Position numbers and translations under genes: made by a program. Shown in pieces: positions 1-8,599 of a stretch of DNA of 12,438 nt. The stretch is taken from assembly GCA_964429195.1 (NCBI GenBank), contig CAYSBC010000051.1:1-12438 (forward strand), in the 5' to 3' direction. A model generated the notes under the pieces. That model searched no databases. It worked only from the letters and a program-made list of their open reading frames with translations, and was not told the origin of the DNA. Numbering within the stretch: the first letter of the stretch is position 1; the number at the start of each line of letters is the position of its first letter. This stretch comes from JBBAFM01 sp041655415. Its GTDB lineage: Bacteria > Bacillota > Clostridia > Peptostreptococcales > JAAYPU01.

Positions 1-56
1 CGGTTCTGTGAGGGGTGGCAGTAATATAGATATTATGGAAGCCATCTACTCGACCC

Positions 57-1421
57 TTGGATACCTTAAGATATGTAAGGCAACTAAAAGATGAGAATGT
101 AGCAATTATATTTGAAAAAGAGAATATTAACACCTTAACCATGAACGGTGAAATGCTACTTACAATCCTAAGTTCCCTAGCACAACAGGAAAGTGAATCT
201 CTTTCTGCCAATACAAAGATGGGTATGAAAATGAAGATGAAACGAGGGGAGATAGTAGGAAATCAGAGATGTTTGGGTTATGATTATGACAAAGAAACTA
301 AAATGATTTATATTAATGAAGAAGAAGCCAAAACTGTTCGTTATATATTTGACCGCTACACAAGTGGCATTGGATGCTTTGTAATCGCTCAGGAACTCAC
401 TGCTATGGGAGCAATAACTAAGAAATGTAATACTCAGTGGGTAGATACTTCCGTTAGGGGAATTATTACCAACGAAAAATATAAAGGCGATCTTCTTATG
501 GGAAAAACCTTTACCGTAGACCCAATTAGCAAGCGAAGACTAGATAATTTCGGAGAAGAAGAAAAGTATTATATAGAAAACCACCATGAACCAATTATCT
601 CAAGAGAACAATTTGATAAGGCACAAGAAATATTAGGTAAAAGAAGTAAGAATTTTAATCAAGGCAGGCAGAGTAAATATAGTCTAAAATATACCTTTAG
701 TAGTATGATGAAATGTGGATACTGTGGCGGAAATATCACAAGAAGAAGATGGCACAGTGGAACAGATAAGCAAAAATATGTGTGGTTTTGTGTAACTGCA
801 ATTCGGAAGAGCAAGAACAGCTGTCCTGAATGCAAAGCAGTAGAGGAAACCATTATAGAGAATGCATTTGTTAAGGCTTTTAATATTCTCTGCACAGATA
901 ATAAAACTGTAGTAGAGGAATTTTTAAAAAATGTTGAAGAAGGATTGCAGGCAAAAGATAATAAAAAGCAAATTAATAAGCTAAATGCTGAGATTAACAA
1001 TACCGAGATAAAAATCAGTAAGCTAATAGATTTGCATTTAGAAGATAAGGTTGATAAAATAACCTACGAAGAAAAATACGGACAACTAAACAAAACCTTA
1101 AAAGAATTAAAAGCAGAACGAGTAGAGCTGGATACAGTTCAAGATGAAGATAAGACAATCAAAGATAGGCTTATGGATTTTAAGAAAATCTTTGAAAATG
1201 CTAAACCTCTAACAGAATTTGATGGAGATGTATTTAAAACTGTAGTAGAGGAAGTAGTACTGGGTGGTTATAATGAAGATGGAATCCCAGACCCATATAT
1301 GCTAACTTTTATATTTAAAACAGGTTTAAATACAAAAATAGATGGACATAAAACACCAAGTAAAATGAAGAAAAATGCAAAGAATAAAAAATGCACCTAT
1401 CAAGAGGACAACCCACTATGA
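57..1421 (+). pseudogene. Large serine recombinase, N-terminally truncated
   Basis: This is the C-terminal five-sixths of a large serine (resolvase/invertase-type) site-specific recombinase, the enzyme that excises and integrates Tn4451-like and phage-like elements. The frame opens at a TTG and reads at once into the end of the catalytic domain (KENINTLTMNGE, LLTILSSLAQQES, residues 21-45). A Recombinase (PF07508-type) domain follows at about 68-190, then a zinc ribbon with Cys220, Cys223, Cys245 and Cys256/259, and a Lys/Glu-rich coiled coil at about 303-360. Full-length relatives are about 500-550 residues; the first 80 or so, which carry the nucleophilic serine, are absent. The same frame meets a TAG at 27-29, so the missing part is not simply outside the window. 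DNA binding may survive but strand cleavage cannot. Family assignment is certain; the broken state is very likely. Confidence 0.85.
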
Positions 1422-1469
1422 AGTCGTAACACTGCTTTAAAACTAAAAACAGAGAAAGGGGATATCTGT

Positions 1470-1817
1470 ATGTTGTTTAATGCAATAAACGAAAATATTA
1501 AAATAGGCCATACTGACATGGCTTACATAGCTTTCGGAAACGGGCAAAAAAATCTAATTATGATTCCTGGTTTGGGTGATGCATTAAAAACAGTCAAAAG
1601 TACTGCAACTGCATTTGCCGTAATGTACAGAGAGTATATAAAAGACTATAAAGTGTATGTCTTCAGTCGCAAGAATCATTTAGATGAAGGTTATTCTACA
1701 AAAGATATGGCTAATGATCAAATAGAAGTAATGAAAAAACTTGGGATTTCAAAAACTTCTATAATAGGATTTTCCCAAGGCGGAATGATTGCCCAATACA
1801 TTGCTATTGACTACTAA
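1470..1817 (+). pseudogene. Alpha/beta hydrolase, C-terminally truncated fragment
   Basis: This is the first half of an alpha/beta-hydrolase-fold enzyme. A good ribosome site (AGAAAGGGG near 1452-1460) precedes the ATG. The oxyanion-hole segment IPGLG lies at residues 32-36 and the nucleophile elbow GFSQGG at 100-105, with Ser102 as the expected nucleophile. The reading frame ends at residue 115, just after IAIDY. Relatives usually continue with PE and a further 120-150 residues carrying the catalytic Asp and His and the lid, all missing here. The substrate is unknown. It lies 48 bp after the recombinase and 57 bp before the UvrA-like remnant, so it belongs to the same decayed block. A stable, active product is unlikely. 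Confidence 0.7.
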
Positions 1818-1874
1818 ATTGTAGTACAATATCAGTAAAGACATTTGAGCGAGAATGAAAGAAGGAGGAATATT

Positions 1875-3528
1875 GTGTTACAACATGATAAGATAGTAAT
1901 AAGAGGATTACGTCAGAATAATTTATAAGATATATCCTTAGATATACCAAAAGGTAAAATAATAGTATTTACAGGGGTATCTGAGTCAGGGAAATCAAGT
2001 ATTGTTTTTGATACTATTGCGGCAGAAAGCCAAAGACAGATGAATGAAACCTACAGCGCTTTTATTCGCGGAAGATTACCAATAAAGATTATACAGAAAA
2101 AGAACGCAATCTTCTTCTGGGGATGTAACACAGAAACGGATTCAGACTACGATTCGTCAGAATGAATGTCCTGTGTGTAATGGACGACGTTTAAATGAGT
2201 CTGCATTGAACTGTAAGATAGATGGATATAGTATTGCAGATCTTTGTGATATGGAATTTATTCAGCTAAGAAAAGTGTTAAGAGAGATTACTGACTCACG
2301 TGCTCAAACTATTGTACAGACATTGGTTTATTCGATTACATGTATGATAGATATAGGATTGCCTTATCTCAGTATGAATAGAGAATCAAAATCTTTGTCA
2401 GGTGGTGAAGCGCAAAGATTAAAACTAGTCCGTTATAAGGGTAGCGCATTAACGGGTATGACTTATATCTTTGATGAGCTAAGTACAGGAATGCACCCAA
2501 GGGATGTATATCGTATGACAAGCCCCTTAAAAGGCTTGCGTGATAAAGGGAATACAGTGCTCGTTGTCGAACATGATAAGGATGTAATCCGTATTGCAGA
2601 TGAAGTTATAGATGTTGGGCCACTTGCAGGTAGAAATGGTGGTCAGATTCTTTTTCAGGGTAGTTATGAAGAACTGTTATTAACAGGAACCAAAACAGGG
2701 GATGCCATGAAAGAACAAATCCCTGTGAAAGTAAATCCACGTATCCCTATGGAGTTTCTTCCAATTCGAAAAGCTACATTATATAATCTTAAAAATATTT
2801 CAGTGGATATACCACTGAATACCTTGGTATTAGTCACTGGTGTAGCGGGTTTTGGTAAGAGTATATTGATTCGTGATGTGTTTGCCCAACAATACTCGAA
2901 TCGTGTTATGTTAGTTGATCAGTCTCCTGTCACAGCTACAGGTCGTTCAACACCAGCAACTTTTCTTGGATTTTTTGATGATATAAGAAAAATAATGGTC
3001 AATGAGAATCAAGTGGAAGCTTCACTATTCTCATTCAATAGCAAAGGTGCATGTCCAGTATGTAAAGGAAAAGACGGCGTAGTGACCGAAAGAATGTCGT
3101 AGATATCCTTAATATGGCAGTAGAAGAAGCCATGGAGTTCTTTGCAGAGAATGCCAAGGTTAGTAAACACCTAAAAGCAATGAATTATGTAGGATTATCC
3201 TACCTGTCCTTAGGGCAACCCCTGTCAACCTTATCAGGTGGAGAAAGACAGAGAATAAAACTTGCTAAGTATTTGAATCAAAAAGGAAATATCTATGTGT
3301 TAGATGAACCAACAACAGGATTGCATGCTTCCGATGTTAAACATATTATGAGGCTTTTAGATAGTTTTGTAAAACGTGAAATACGGTGATGCGGACTATA
3401 TCATCGACATTGGTCCAGATGGAGGAAGTGCTGGAGGAGAAATTGTATTTGCTGGTACTCCTAAGGAAATGATTGATAGTTCAAATACGATTACAACCAA
3501 TTATCTGAAGAAATCTATTTTAGAATAG
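1875..3528 (+). pseudogene. UvrA-like double ABC ATPase, decayed by stop, frameshifts and deletions
   Basis: This is a relic of a UvrA-family protein of the shorter type often annotated as excinuclease subunit A or drug-resistance ATPase (usually about 750 residues). A strong AGGAGG at about 1863-1868 precedes GTG 1875. The opening residues match the family (IVIRGLRQNNL), but codon 18 is TAA (1926-1928). Past it the frame gives DISLDIPKG and a Walker A reading GVSESGKS (1974-1997), with Glu replacing the usual Gly. Near 2085 the frame shifts and the central insert is missing. The next open stretch (about 2086-3102) has a CPVC zinc pair, LSGGEAQR, a Walker B with DELSTG in place of DEPSTG, and a second Walker A, GVAGFGKS. 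Another deletion and frameshift at about 3090 removes the second zinc region. The stretch 3114-3389 holds LSGGERQR and VLDEPTTGLH. A third deletion removes the H-loop, and the C-terminus (DYIIDIGP to stop) resumes at about 3388-3528. It is not functional. Confidence 0.85.
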
Positions 3529-3592
3529 ATTCTGACAAGAAATACAGTTGATGCAAATTTTGCAACAACTGCAATACTTAAGAGATCTTGAT

Positions 3593-3620
3593 TTGTTATA
3601 AAGCTTATTGGGACTATAGT
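3593..3620 (+). promoter_or_regulatory. Possible sigma-A promoter for the CPBP protease gene
   Basis: TTGTTA (3593-3598) and TATAGT (3615-3620) are separated by 16 bp, followed by a ribosome site at 3651-3657. Four of six and five of six positions match the consensus. The upstream gene is dead, so an independent promoter here is plausible, but AT-rich DNA gives such matches by chance. Confidence 0.35.
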
Positions 3621-3663
3621 TACTCATGCCCATATGATAAAAAGATGTTCAGGGGGAGATAAA

Positions 3664-4455
3664 ATGGAAAAAATAGTTCGTAAATATTACTTAAGGTCCT
3701 TCTATATTATTACACTCATATTTAGCATTCTTATGTTAACACTACATTTTATATTTCAATCTGTAGGGAAATACTCTGTATCCTTTACGCAATTATCACC
3801 TACTCTAGCAGTGGTATTTATATCACTAATATTAAGAGAAAAAGCCATTATTAATAATATAAAAAAGCATTTCCATATAAATACGACTGTTGTAAAGTGG
3901 CTGGTACCTACTATTGCTATTCCGAGTATATGTATAGTTGTCAGTAGCTGTATCTTGACATATTATAAAATTGACTATGTCCCTTGGAAAGGGGATATGT
4001 CATTTTACATACTGAGTTTTGTTGCTATGCTGATAGGAAGTGCTGCCGAAGAAATAGGATGGCGAGGTTTTTTATTGCCTAATCTACAGAAAAAGTATAC
4101 ACCATTTATGAGTAGTGTTATTGTAGGAATACTATGGGGTGTATGGCATCTTAACTTTACTGGAGGTATTTTAGGGTTCATTTTATATACTGTCACTATT
4201 ATAGAAATGTCTATTTTAATGTCTTGGCTATATAATAAATCAAATGGAAGTATGTTGCTTATGACTGTTTGGCACCTTATCTTTAATTTAACCTCTCACA
4301 TTTTTTTATGGGATAGATTTAGCTTACAGTTATTTATAGTTGAGGGCATAGTGTTTGGTATTATGTGCTTAATTATTTTAATTATTGATAGAGTTAAAAT
4401 AAAACATGAAAAGAGTATACACATCTACTCTAAAGATACTAAGAGCACTATCTAG
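3664..4455 (+). CDS. CPBP family intramembrane metalloprotease (CAAX protease-like)
   Basis: This is a polytopic membrane protein of the CPBP/Abi family, intramembrane proteases related to eukaryotic Rce1. In Firmicutes several act in bacteriocin maturation or self-immunity. From ATG 3664 it is 263 residues, with hydrophobic segments from about residue 10 onward. The diagnostic motifs are all present: EEIGWR at 129-134 (EExxxR), WGVWH with His162, and WHLIFN with His204 and Asn208, which together form the glutamate/histidine metal site. I prefer ATG 3664 over an in-frame ATG at 3634 because AGGGGGA (3651-3657) is ideally placed for it. The protein ends in a basic cytoplasmic tail. It lies upstream of a TetR regulator and an ABC exporter, which fits a peptide-immunity role, but that role is inference. 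Confidence 0.88.
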   Translation: MEKIVRKYYLRSFYIITLIFSILMLTLHFIFQSVGKYSVSFTQLSPTLAVVFISLILREKAIINNIKKHFHINTTVVKWLVPTIAIPSICIVVSSCILTYYKIDYVPWKGDMSFYILSFVAMLIGSAAEEIGWRGFLLPNLQKKYTPFMSSVIVGILWGVWHLNFTGGILGFILYTVTIIEMSILMSWLYNKSNGSMLLMTVWHLIFNLTSHIFLWDRFSLQLFIVEGIVFGIMCLIILIIDRVKIKHEKSIHIYSKDTKSTI

Positions 4456-4480
4456 AGAATGACTCATGCTTTCTTAGTTT

Positions 4481-4508
4481 ACCTTGTTTTTATATGGCGA
4501 GACAAGGT
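4481..4508 (+). other. Small inverted repeat downstream of the CPBP gene
   Basis: ACCTTGT (4481-4487) and ACAAGGT (4502-4508) form a 7-bp stem with a 14-base loop, extendable by a G-U pair. There is no U-run directly after it, so it is at best a weak transcript end or a stabilising hairpin. Confidence 0.25.
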
Positions 4509-4602
4509 GATGTTATCCCTCCATTTCAGTCTATCCCTTCTATTGCGATTTTTTTACTTTTATATGAGGTTAGTTTCCCACTATATTTTATAAAAATAAC
4601 TA

Positions 4603-4631
4603 TTGACATATTATTAACATAGGGTTATTAT
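4603..4631 (+). promoter_or_regulatory. Sigma-A promoter of the TetR-family gene
   Basis: A perfect TTGACA (4603-4608) is followed after 17 bp by TATTAT (4626-4631), a five-of-six match to TATAAT. Transcription would start near 4638, about 30 bases before the ATG. A degenerate half of the downstream operator (CTATCGACC, 4636-4644; 7 of 9 to CAATAGACC) sits at the start point, so weak autoregulation is possible but not shown. Confidence 0.7.
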
Positions 4632-4669
4632 AGTTCTATCGACCCCAAGTCGGGGAAAAGGAGTTTCTT

Positions 4670-5302
4670 ATGAAGATAGTTAAGGAAGGCGAAGTACGCA
4701 GACGAGAGATTCTCATTGCTGCACGGGAATTATTTATTAATAAGGGTTATGAACAGACATCAGTTAATGATATCCTAAAGATTGTGAATATAGCCAAAGG
4801 TACCTTTTACTACTACTTTGCTTCTAAAGCTGAAGTACTGGAGGCCATCATTCTTGATATAGTTGAAGAAGGAGCAATAAAGGCAGAGAATATTCTAAAA
4901 AATAAATCTATTCCTTTAGTGAATCGTATTACGATGGCCATAATGGCCCAGGCACCGGAATTTGAAGGATCTTATGAGATAGAAGTAGAGATTCATAGTG
5001 TTGAGAATACAAAATTGGAACGATTATATTTAAGAGAAATGCTAAAGCGTATGACTCCAATCTTGCAAGAGCCTGTTATTGAAGGTATGGAACAGGGTAT
5101 TTTCAATATGGAGTATCCAACTGAATCTATAGAATCCGTTTTATTGCTAGGACATATGATGTTTGATTGCAATGTTTTTCAATGGGAAATGGAGGATTAT
5201 CCAAGGAAGATAAAGGCATTTTTGTGTAATGTGGAGAAATTGCTAGGGACTAAAGAAGGGGAGCTTAATGTTTTTTTACAGATGTTTGGACAGATGAAGT
5301 AA
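4670..5302 (+). CDS. TetR/AcrR family transcriptional repressor
   Basis: This 210-residue protein has the standard TetR layout. An N-terminal helix-turn-helix spans about residues 9-58, with the usual REILIAARELFINKGYEQ start, the TSVNDILKIVNIAKGT turn and the YYYFASKAEVLEAI recognition and fourth helix. An all-helical ligand-binding and dimerisation domain follows, too divergent to suggest a ligand. GGGGAAAAGGAG (4652-4663) is a strong ribosome site just before the ATG. The gene has its own promoter (4603-4631). It is followed in the same direction by the exporter genes, whose promoter carries a perfect palindrome. The expected role is local repression of that exporter, relieved when a toxic substrate or related signal binds. 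The family is certain; the target is a strong inference from position. Confidence 0.93.
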   Translation: MKIVKEGEVRRREILIAARELFINKGYEQTSVNDILKIVNIAKGTFYYYFASKAEVLEAIILDIVEEGAIKAENILKNKSIPLVNRITMAIMAQAPEFEGSYEIEVEIHSVENTKLERLYLREMLKRMTPILQEPVIEGMEQGIFNMEYPTESIESVLLLGHMMFDCNVFQWEMEDYPRKIKAFLCNVEKLLGTKEGELNVFLQMFGQMK

Positions 5303-5314
5303 ATTTATAAGCAT

Positions 5315-5343
5315 TTGTAAAAAAACTTTTTTTACCCTACAAT
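5315..5343 (+). promoter_or_regulatory. Promoter of the ABC exporter operon
   Basis: TTGTAA (5315-5320) and TACAAT (5338-5343) lie 17 bp apart. The -10 box overlaps the left end of the palindromic operator (5340-5360), an arrangement that would let a bound repressor block RNA polymerase. Most of the spacer is a second, A/T-only palindrome. Confidence 0.6.
5317..5335. repeat. A-tract/T-tract palindrome after tetR, inside the exporter promoter
   Basis: GTAAAAAAA, a central C, and TTTTTTTAC form a perfect 19-bp palindrome. It starts 14 bp after the regulator's stop codon and fills the spacer between the -35 and -10 boxes of the exporter promoter. The run of seven T's could help end the tetR transcript, or the A-tract could bend the promoter. 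A hairpin of A-U pairs with a one-base loop would be poor, so it is not a standard terminator. Confidence 0.5.
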
Positions 5344-5360
5344 AGACCGGCGGTCTATTG
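5340..5360. promoter_or_regulatory. Predicted TetR operator, perfect 21-bp palindrome
   Basis: CAATAGACCG, a single central G, and CGGTCTATTG form two perfect 10-bp arms. The size, symmetry and GC-rich core in AT-rich surroundings are typical of TetR-family operators. It lies 37 bp after the regulator gene, over the -10 box and presumed start site of the exporter promoter. The binding protein is inferred to be the adjacent TetR-family product. Confidence 0.8.
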
Positions 5361-5391
5361 AAAAATTACAGGTTGTTTATATGATATATAG

Positions 5392-7755
5392 ATGGAAATT
5401 AGTTATAAAGAAGAGTATGTTAGTATGAAGCTATTGCTAAACCTTGTCTACAAGGATTTTAAGAGAAACAAAGTGATCACAATAACTCTGACATTTTTTT
5501 TAATGATTTCAACCCTTTTTATGGCAGGTGGATTAAGGGTGACAGGTACAATTATATCATCAATGAAAGGATTAAATGAACTGGCTATTCCTCCCCAATA
5601 TTTGCAGATGCATAAGGGAGATTATGATGAAAATGTATTTAAGGGCTTTGTAGAAAACCATGAATATATTAATGATTCAATCATAGTAAAGATGCTTGAT
5701 ATTAGAAATGCAAATATTATTTATCAAGGTGAAACTCTCGAAAATTCTCTAATGGATAACGGATTCGTAATTCAAAATGAAGGTTTTGATTTTCTCTTGA
5801 ATATGAATAATGATATTGTTGTTGTGAAGGAAGGTGAAATCGGGGTTCCAGTGTACTATGCAGAGGATATTGGAATTCAGGTGGGAGATACCATTACATT
5901 ACATGAGGGTAACTATACAAAGAATTTGAGGGTATCAACAATTATTCGTGACTCATCTATGAATGCAGCACTGACATCTTCTAAACGTTTTCTTATCAAT
6001 CAGACAGACCTAGATGAAATTAGCGGACACATGGGTGAATGGGAATACTTGTTTGAATTCATTTTAGAGGAGGGCACATCTACAGCCATTTTAGAGAAAG
6101 ACTATATAGATGCAAATATGCCTTCCAACGGTGTAGCTATAACAGGCAGTCAATTAAGTATAATGAATAATCTTTCACATGGATTAATAGCACTTATAAT
6201 TATTGCAATCAGTATTCTTTTAATAATGATAGCAGTCCTGTGTTTATCATATATTATTAAGGCAACCTTGGCAGATGAAAATCATACTATCGGTGAAATG
6301 AAAGCAATTGGCTTTCCTAATAAAGCAATAGAAAAATTATATCAAATGAAATACATAGTACTTGTACTTATAGCGAGCGTAGTTGGCTACATGGCTGCCA
6401 TACCCTTTGGAGATTTCTTTTCATCTTCAGCTGTAATGTATTGCGGAAATGGAACAGATGAATGGATGAAGTGGATATTTCCTTTAATCGGAGTAATCCT
6501 ACTTAGCATTATAGTCATATTTAGATGTAAAAAAACAATTTATAAGAATCTCAGAAGTTCTGTCGTAGAGCTATTAAAAGGAAATGATAGGATCAAAAAG
6601 GAAGGTCACTACTCTTTACCTATAGCAGGACTTAGACATGGGAATCTTAGCATAGCATTAGGGGAATTAAAATGTAAATGGAAGGAATATGTTGTTATCT
6701 TTTTCGTATTTATATTTTCATCATTCTTGATTTTGCTACCTATGAATATGAAGAACACTGTTGAAAATCCATCCTTCATGACTTATATGGGTGTAGGAGA
6801 AAGTGATATTCGTATAGATATTCAGTATACAGATAAACTCATAGAACAAAAAGACGCTGCCATATCTTATCTAGAAGGGGATCCCGAAATTGCTAAGTAT
6901 GCAATTTACCAGAATAGCTATGTAGAGTTACAAAACTCAGATGGTGAATGGGAATATCTTCGTGTGGAAAATGGTGACGGATCTATTTTCCCACTGGAAT
7001 ATATAGAAGGAGGTGCGCCAAAAGACACAGAAGAAATAGCACTTTCTTATCTAAATGCTTCAGAGTTGGGGAAAGATGTTGGAGACCATATAACAGTAAG
7101 CTATGGGGGAGAAGAACTCCTATTTACTGTTAGTGGTATATACCAGGACATAACTTATGGTGGAAAGACTGCAAAAGCAAATATTGATTTTGAAGATAAA
7201 GATGTTGAAGTCTATATTATTTATTTAGATGTCATGGATGGTGTAGACATTGAAGAAAAAACCCTTGAATTACGTAGTATTTTGACAGACAGTAAAATAA
7301 CGCCAATTAGTAAGTTCGTGTCCCAAACCCTTGGTGGTATTACAGATAATCTGAGCGTAATTTCAGGTGCGGCTATAGTGATTTCATTAGTGTTAGTAAT
7401 GCTGATTACAGTAATGATTTTACGACTTATTACAGCTAGGGAACACAGCGCAATAGCAATTAAAAAATCCATTGGATTTTCCAACAAGGACATTAGGATA
7501 CAGTTTGCCATAAGAATTCTATTGATTCAATTCGTAGCAATTGTTGTGGGAACATTATTGGCAAACACAATAGGTGAGGTTATTTTGGGAATGATTCTTT
7601 CTTTTATGGGTGCATCAGAAATACAGATGTTAGTTGAACCAATAAAGTCCTATCTGCTTAGCCCAGCAGCACAACTTTTCTTAGTGTTTATTACAGTAAT
7701 TGTGGGAAGTAAAGTTGTTAAAGGCTATCATATCAGAGGCCAAATAATGGAGTAA
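5392..7755 (+). CDS. ABC transporter permease, MacB/FtsX type with two extracellular domains
   Basis: This is a large inner-membrane subunit of a type VII (MacB/BceB/LolC-like) ABC system, which moves hydrophobic or peptide substrates out of or away from the membrane by mechanotransmission. It is built as a duplicated FtsX unit. TM1 is at about residues 28-48, an extracellular domain at 50-262, TM2-TM4 at about 265-290, 320-342 and 358-378, TM5 at about 433-452, a second extracellular domain at 453-655, and TM6-TM8 at about 656-680, 707-737 and 754-775. The loops after TM2 (GEMKAIGF) and TM6 (IAIKKSIGFSNKDI) are the conserved coupling helices that contact the ATPase. An in-frame ATG at 5425 (MKLLLNLVYKDFKRNK) has a better-placed purine site and may be the true start. 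The ATPase gene begins 11 bp downstream. The substrate is unknown; drug or antimicrobial-peptide export is the usual guess. Confidence 0.9.
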   Translation: MEISYKEEYVSMKLLLNLVYKDFKRNKVITITLTFFLMISTLFMAGGLRVTGTIISSMKGLNELAIPPQYLQMHKGDYDENVFKGFVENHEYINDSIIVKMLDIRNANIIYQGETLENSLMDNGFVIQNEGFDFLLNMNNDIVVVKEGEIGVPVYYAEDIGIQVGDTITLHEGNYTKNLRVSTIIRDSSMNAALTSSKRFLINQTDLDEISGHMGEWEYLFEFILEEGTSTAILEKDYIDANMPSNGVAITGSQLSIMNNLSHGLIALIIIAISILLIMIAVLCLSYIIKATLADENHTIGEMKAIGFPNKAIEKLYQMKYIVLVLIASVVGYMAAIPFGDFFSSSAVMYCGNGTDEWMKWIFPLIGVILLSIIVIFRCKKTIYKNLRSSVVELLKGNDRIKKEGHYSLPIAGLRHGNLSIALGELKCKWKEYVVIFFVFIFSSFLILLPMNMKNTVENPSFMTYMGVGESDIRIDIQYTDKLIEQKDAAISYLEGDPEIAKYAIYQNSYVELQNSDGEWEYLRVENGDGSIFPLEYIEGGAPKDTEEIALSYLNASELGKDVGDHITVSYGGEELLFTVSGIYQDITYGGKTAKANIDFEDKDVEVYIIYLDVMDGVDIEEKTLELRSILTDSKITPISKFVSQTLGGITDNLSVISGAAIVISLVLVMLITVMILRLITAREHSAIAIKKSIGFSNKDIRIQFAIRILLIQFVAIVVGTLLANTIGEVILGMILSFMGASEIQMLVEPIKSYLLSPAAQLFLVFITVIVGSKVVKGYHIRGQIME

Positions 7756-7766
7756 GGAGAATAACA

Positions 7767-8495
7767 ATGATAAGAGTAGAGGAAATTAGCAAGTCATTTA
7801 AAGATACAAAAGTTTTACATGAGGTATCATTTGATATAAATAGAGGAGATTTTGTTGCAATTATGGGGCCTTCAGGTTCAGGTAAATCAACTCTTCTCTA
7901 TAGTATCAGCGGAATGGATAATATAAATAGTGGCAGGGTTTTGTTTGAAGGAACAAATATTTGTGAAATGAAAGAGGAAGAATTATCTGATTTTCGCCTA
8001 TCCAAAATGGGCTTTGTATTTCAAAATCCACAGATGCTAAAAAATCTTTCTGTATTTGATAACATTATACTTCCAGGTCTAGTAGCTAAAAAGGAATCTG
8101 CAGAGGAAATAAGAAAACGCGGATCGGAATTAATGAAGAGGATGGAAATAGAAGAAATTAAAAGTCGTGATAACAGTCAGGTTTCTGGGGGACAGCTACA
8201 AAGAGCTTCCATATGCCGTGCTATGATCAATAATCCGGAAATACTTTTCTTGGATGAACCAACAGGAGCACTGAATTCTGAGGCAACAGATCAGGTGTTG
8301 AAAATAGTTGGGCGCTTGAATGAGGATGGAATGACCATAATGACAGTCACTCATGATAAACGTGTGGCTGCCAAAGCAAGGAAAGTACTTTATATTATAG
8401 ATGGACAGATTGCAGCTTGCAAGGAATTTTCAGTGGATACAGATAGGGAAGTGGAATTAGATGAATGGTTAAAAGGATTGCAAATAATAGCATAA
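7767..8495 (+). CDS. ABC transporter ATP-binding protein, MacB/LolD/BceA type
   Basis: This 242-residue nucleotide-binding subunit partners the permease just upstream. All ATPase motifs are intact: Walker A GPSGSGKST at 34-42, Q-loop Gln86 in FVFQNPQ, signature SGGQLQR at 140-146, Walker B ILFLDE at 159-164 with catalytic Glu164, D-loop region GALNSE, and switch His196 in TVTHD. The SGGQxQR signature and the length are typical of the MacB/LolD/BceA group. TAAGGAG (7754-7760) overlaps the permease stop codon and serves as ribosome site for the ATG, so the two genes are translationally linked in one operon. The C-terminus carries an extra acidic stretch (VDTDREVELDEWLKG) of unknown use. It should dimerise on the cytoplasmic face of the permease. 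Confidence 0.95.
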   Translation: MIRVEEISKSFKDTKVLHEVSFDINRGDFVAIMGPSGSGKSTLLYSISGMDNINSGRVLFEGTNICEMKEEELSDFRLSKMGFVFQNPQMLKNLSVFDNIILPGLVAKKESAEEIRKRGSELMKRMEIEEIKSRDNSQVSGGQLQRASICRAMINNPEILFLDEPTGALNSEATDQVLKIVGRLNEDGMTIMTVTHDKRVAAKARKVLYIIDGQIAACKEFSVDTDREVELDEWLKGLQIIA

Positions 8496-8521
8496 GATAA
8501 ATATTTATAAGAGAATAACCT

Positions 8522-8599
8522 ATGTTAGGCAAATATTTTAAAATAAAAAGTTCTTTTAATACGGTAGTTATCAAGAAGTCTATAGGGGGGGGAATATAG
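8522..8599 (+). other. Possible 25-codon upstream ORF overlapping the hydrolase start
   Basis: An ATG at 8522 opens a 25-codon frame (starting MLGKYFKIKSS) whose TAG stop shares its G with the GTG start of the serine hydrolase (TAGTG). It runs through the eight-G tract that forms the hydrolase ribosome site. The start has only a weak ribosome site. It could couple translation to the next gene, could be a remnant of a membrane protein start, or could be chance. Confidence 0.2.
8585..8592 (+). promoter_or_regulatory. Poly-G ribosome binding site of the serine hydrolase
   Basis: Eight consecutive G's end six bases before the GTG start at 8599 and are the only purine-rich site there, so they decide the start. 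Homopolymers of this length are prone to slippage, which could tune translation. Confidence 0.5.

Noticed and set aside
659..1000. A 113-codon minus-strand frame with hydrophobic Leu/Phe-rich content.
   Set aside because: It lies antisense to the zinc ribbon and coiled coil of the recombinase; the hydrophobicity is the complement of Lys/Glu-rich codons.
903..1253. An 18-bp exact direct repeat within the recombinase gene (903-920 and 1236-1253).
   Set aside because: Both copies encode similar KTVVEE helices in the coding frame with AT-rich codons. No other repeat-like structure flanks them, so chance or local protein similarity explains it.
4510..4560. TATCCCT occurs twice and a T7 run follows in the spacer before tetR, considered as a terminator or CRISPR-like repeat.
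   Set aside because: The repeat is only seven bases with two copies, and no GC-rich stem precedes the T-run.
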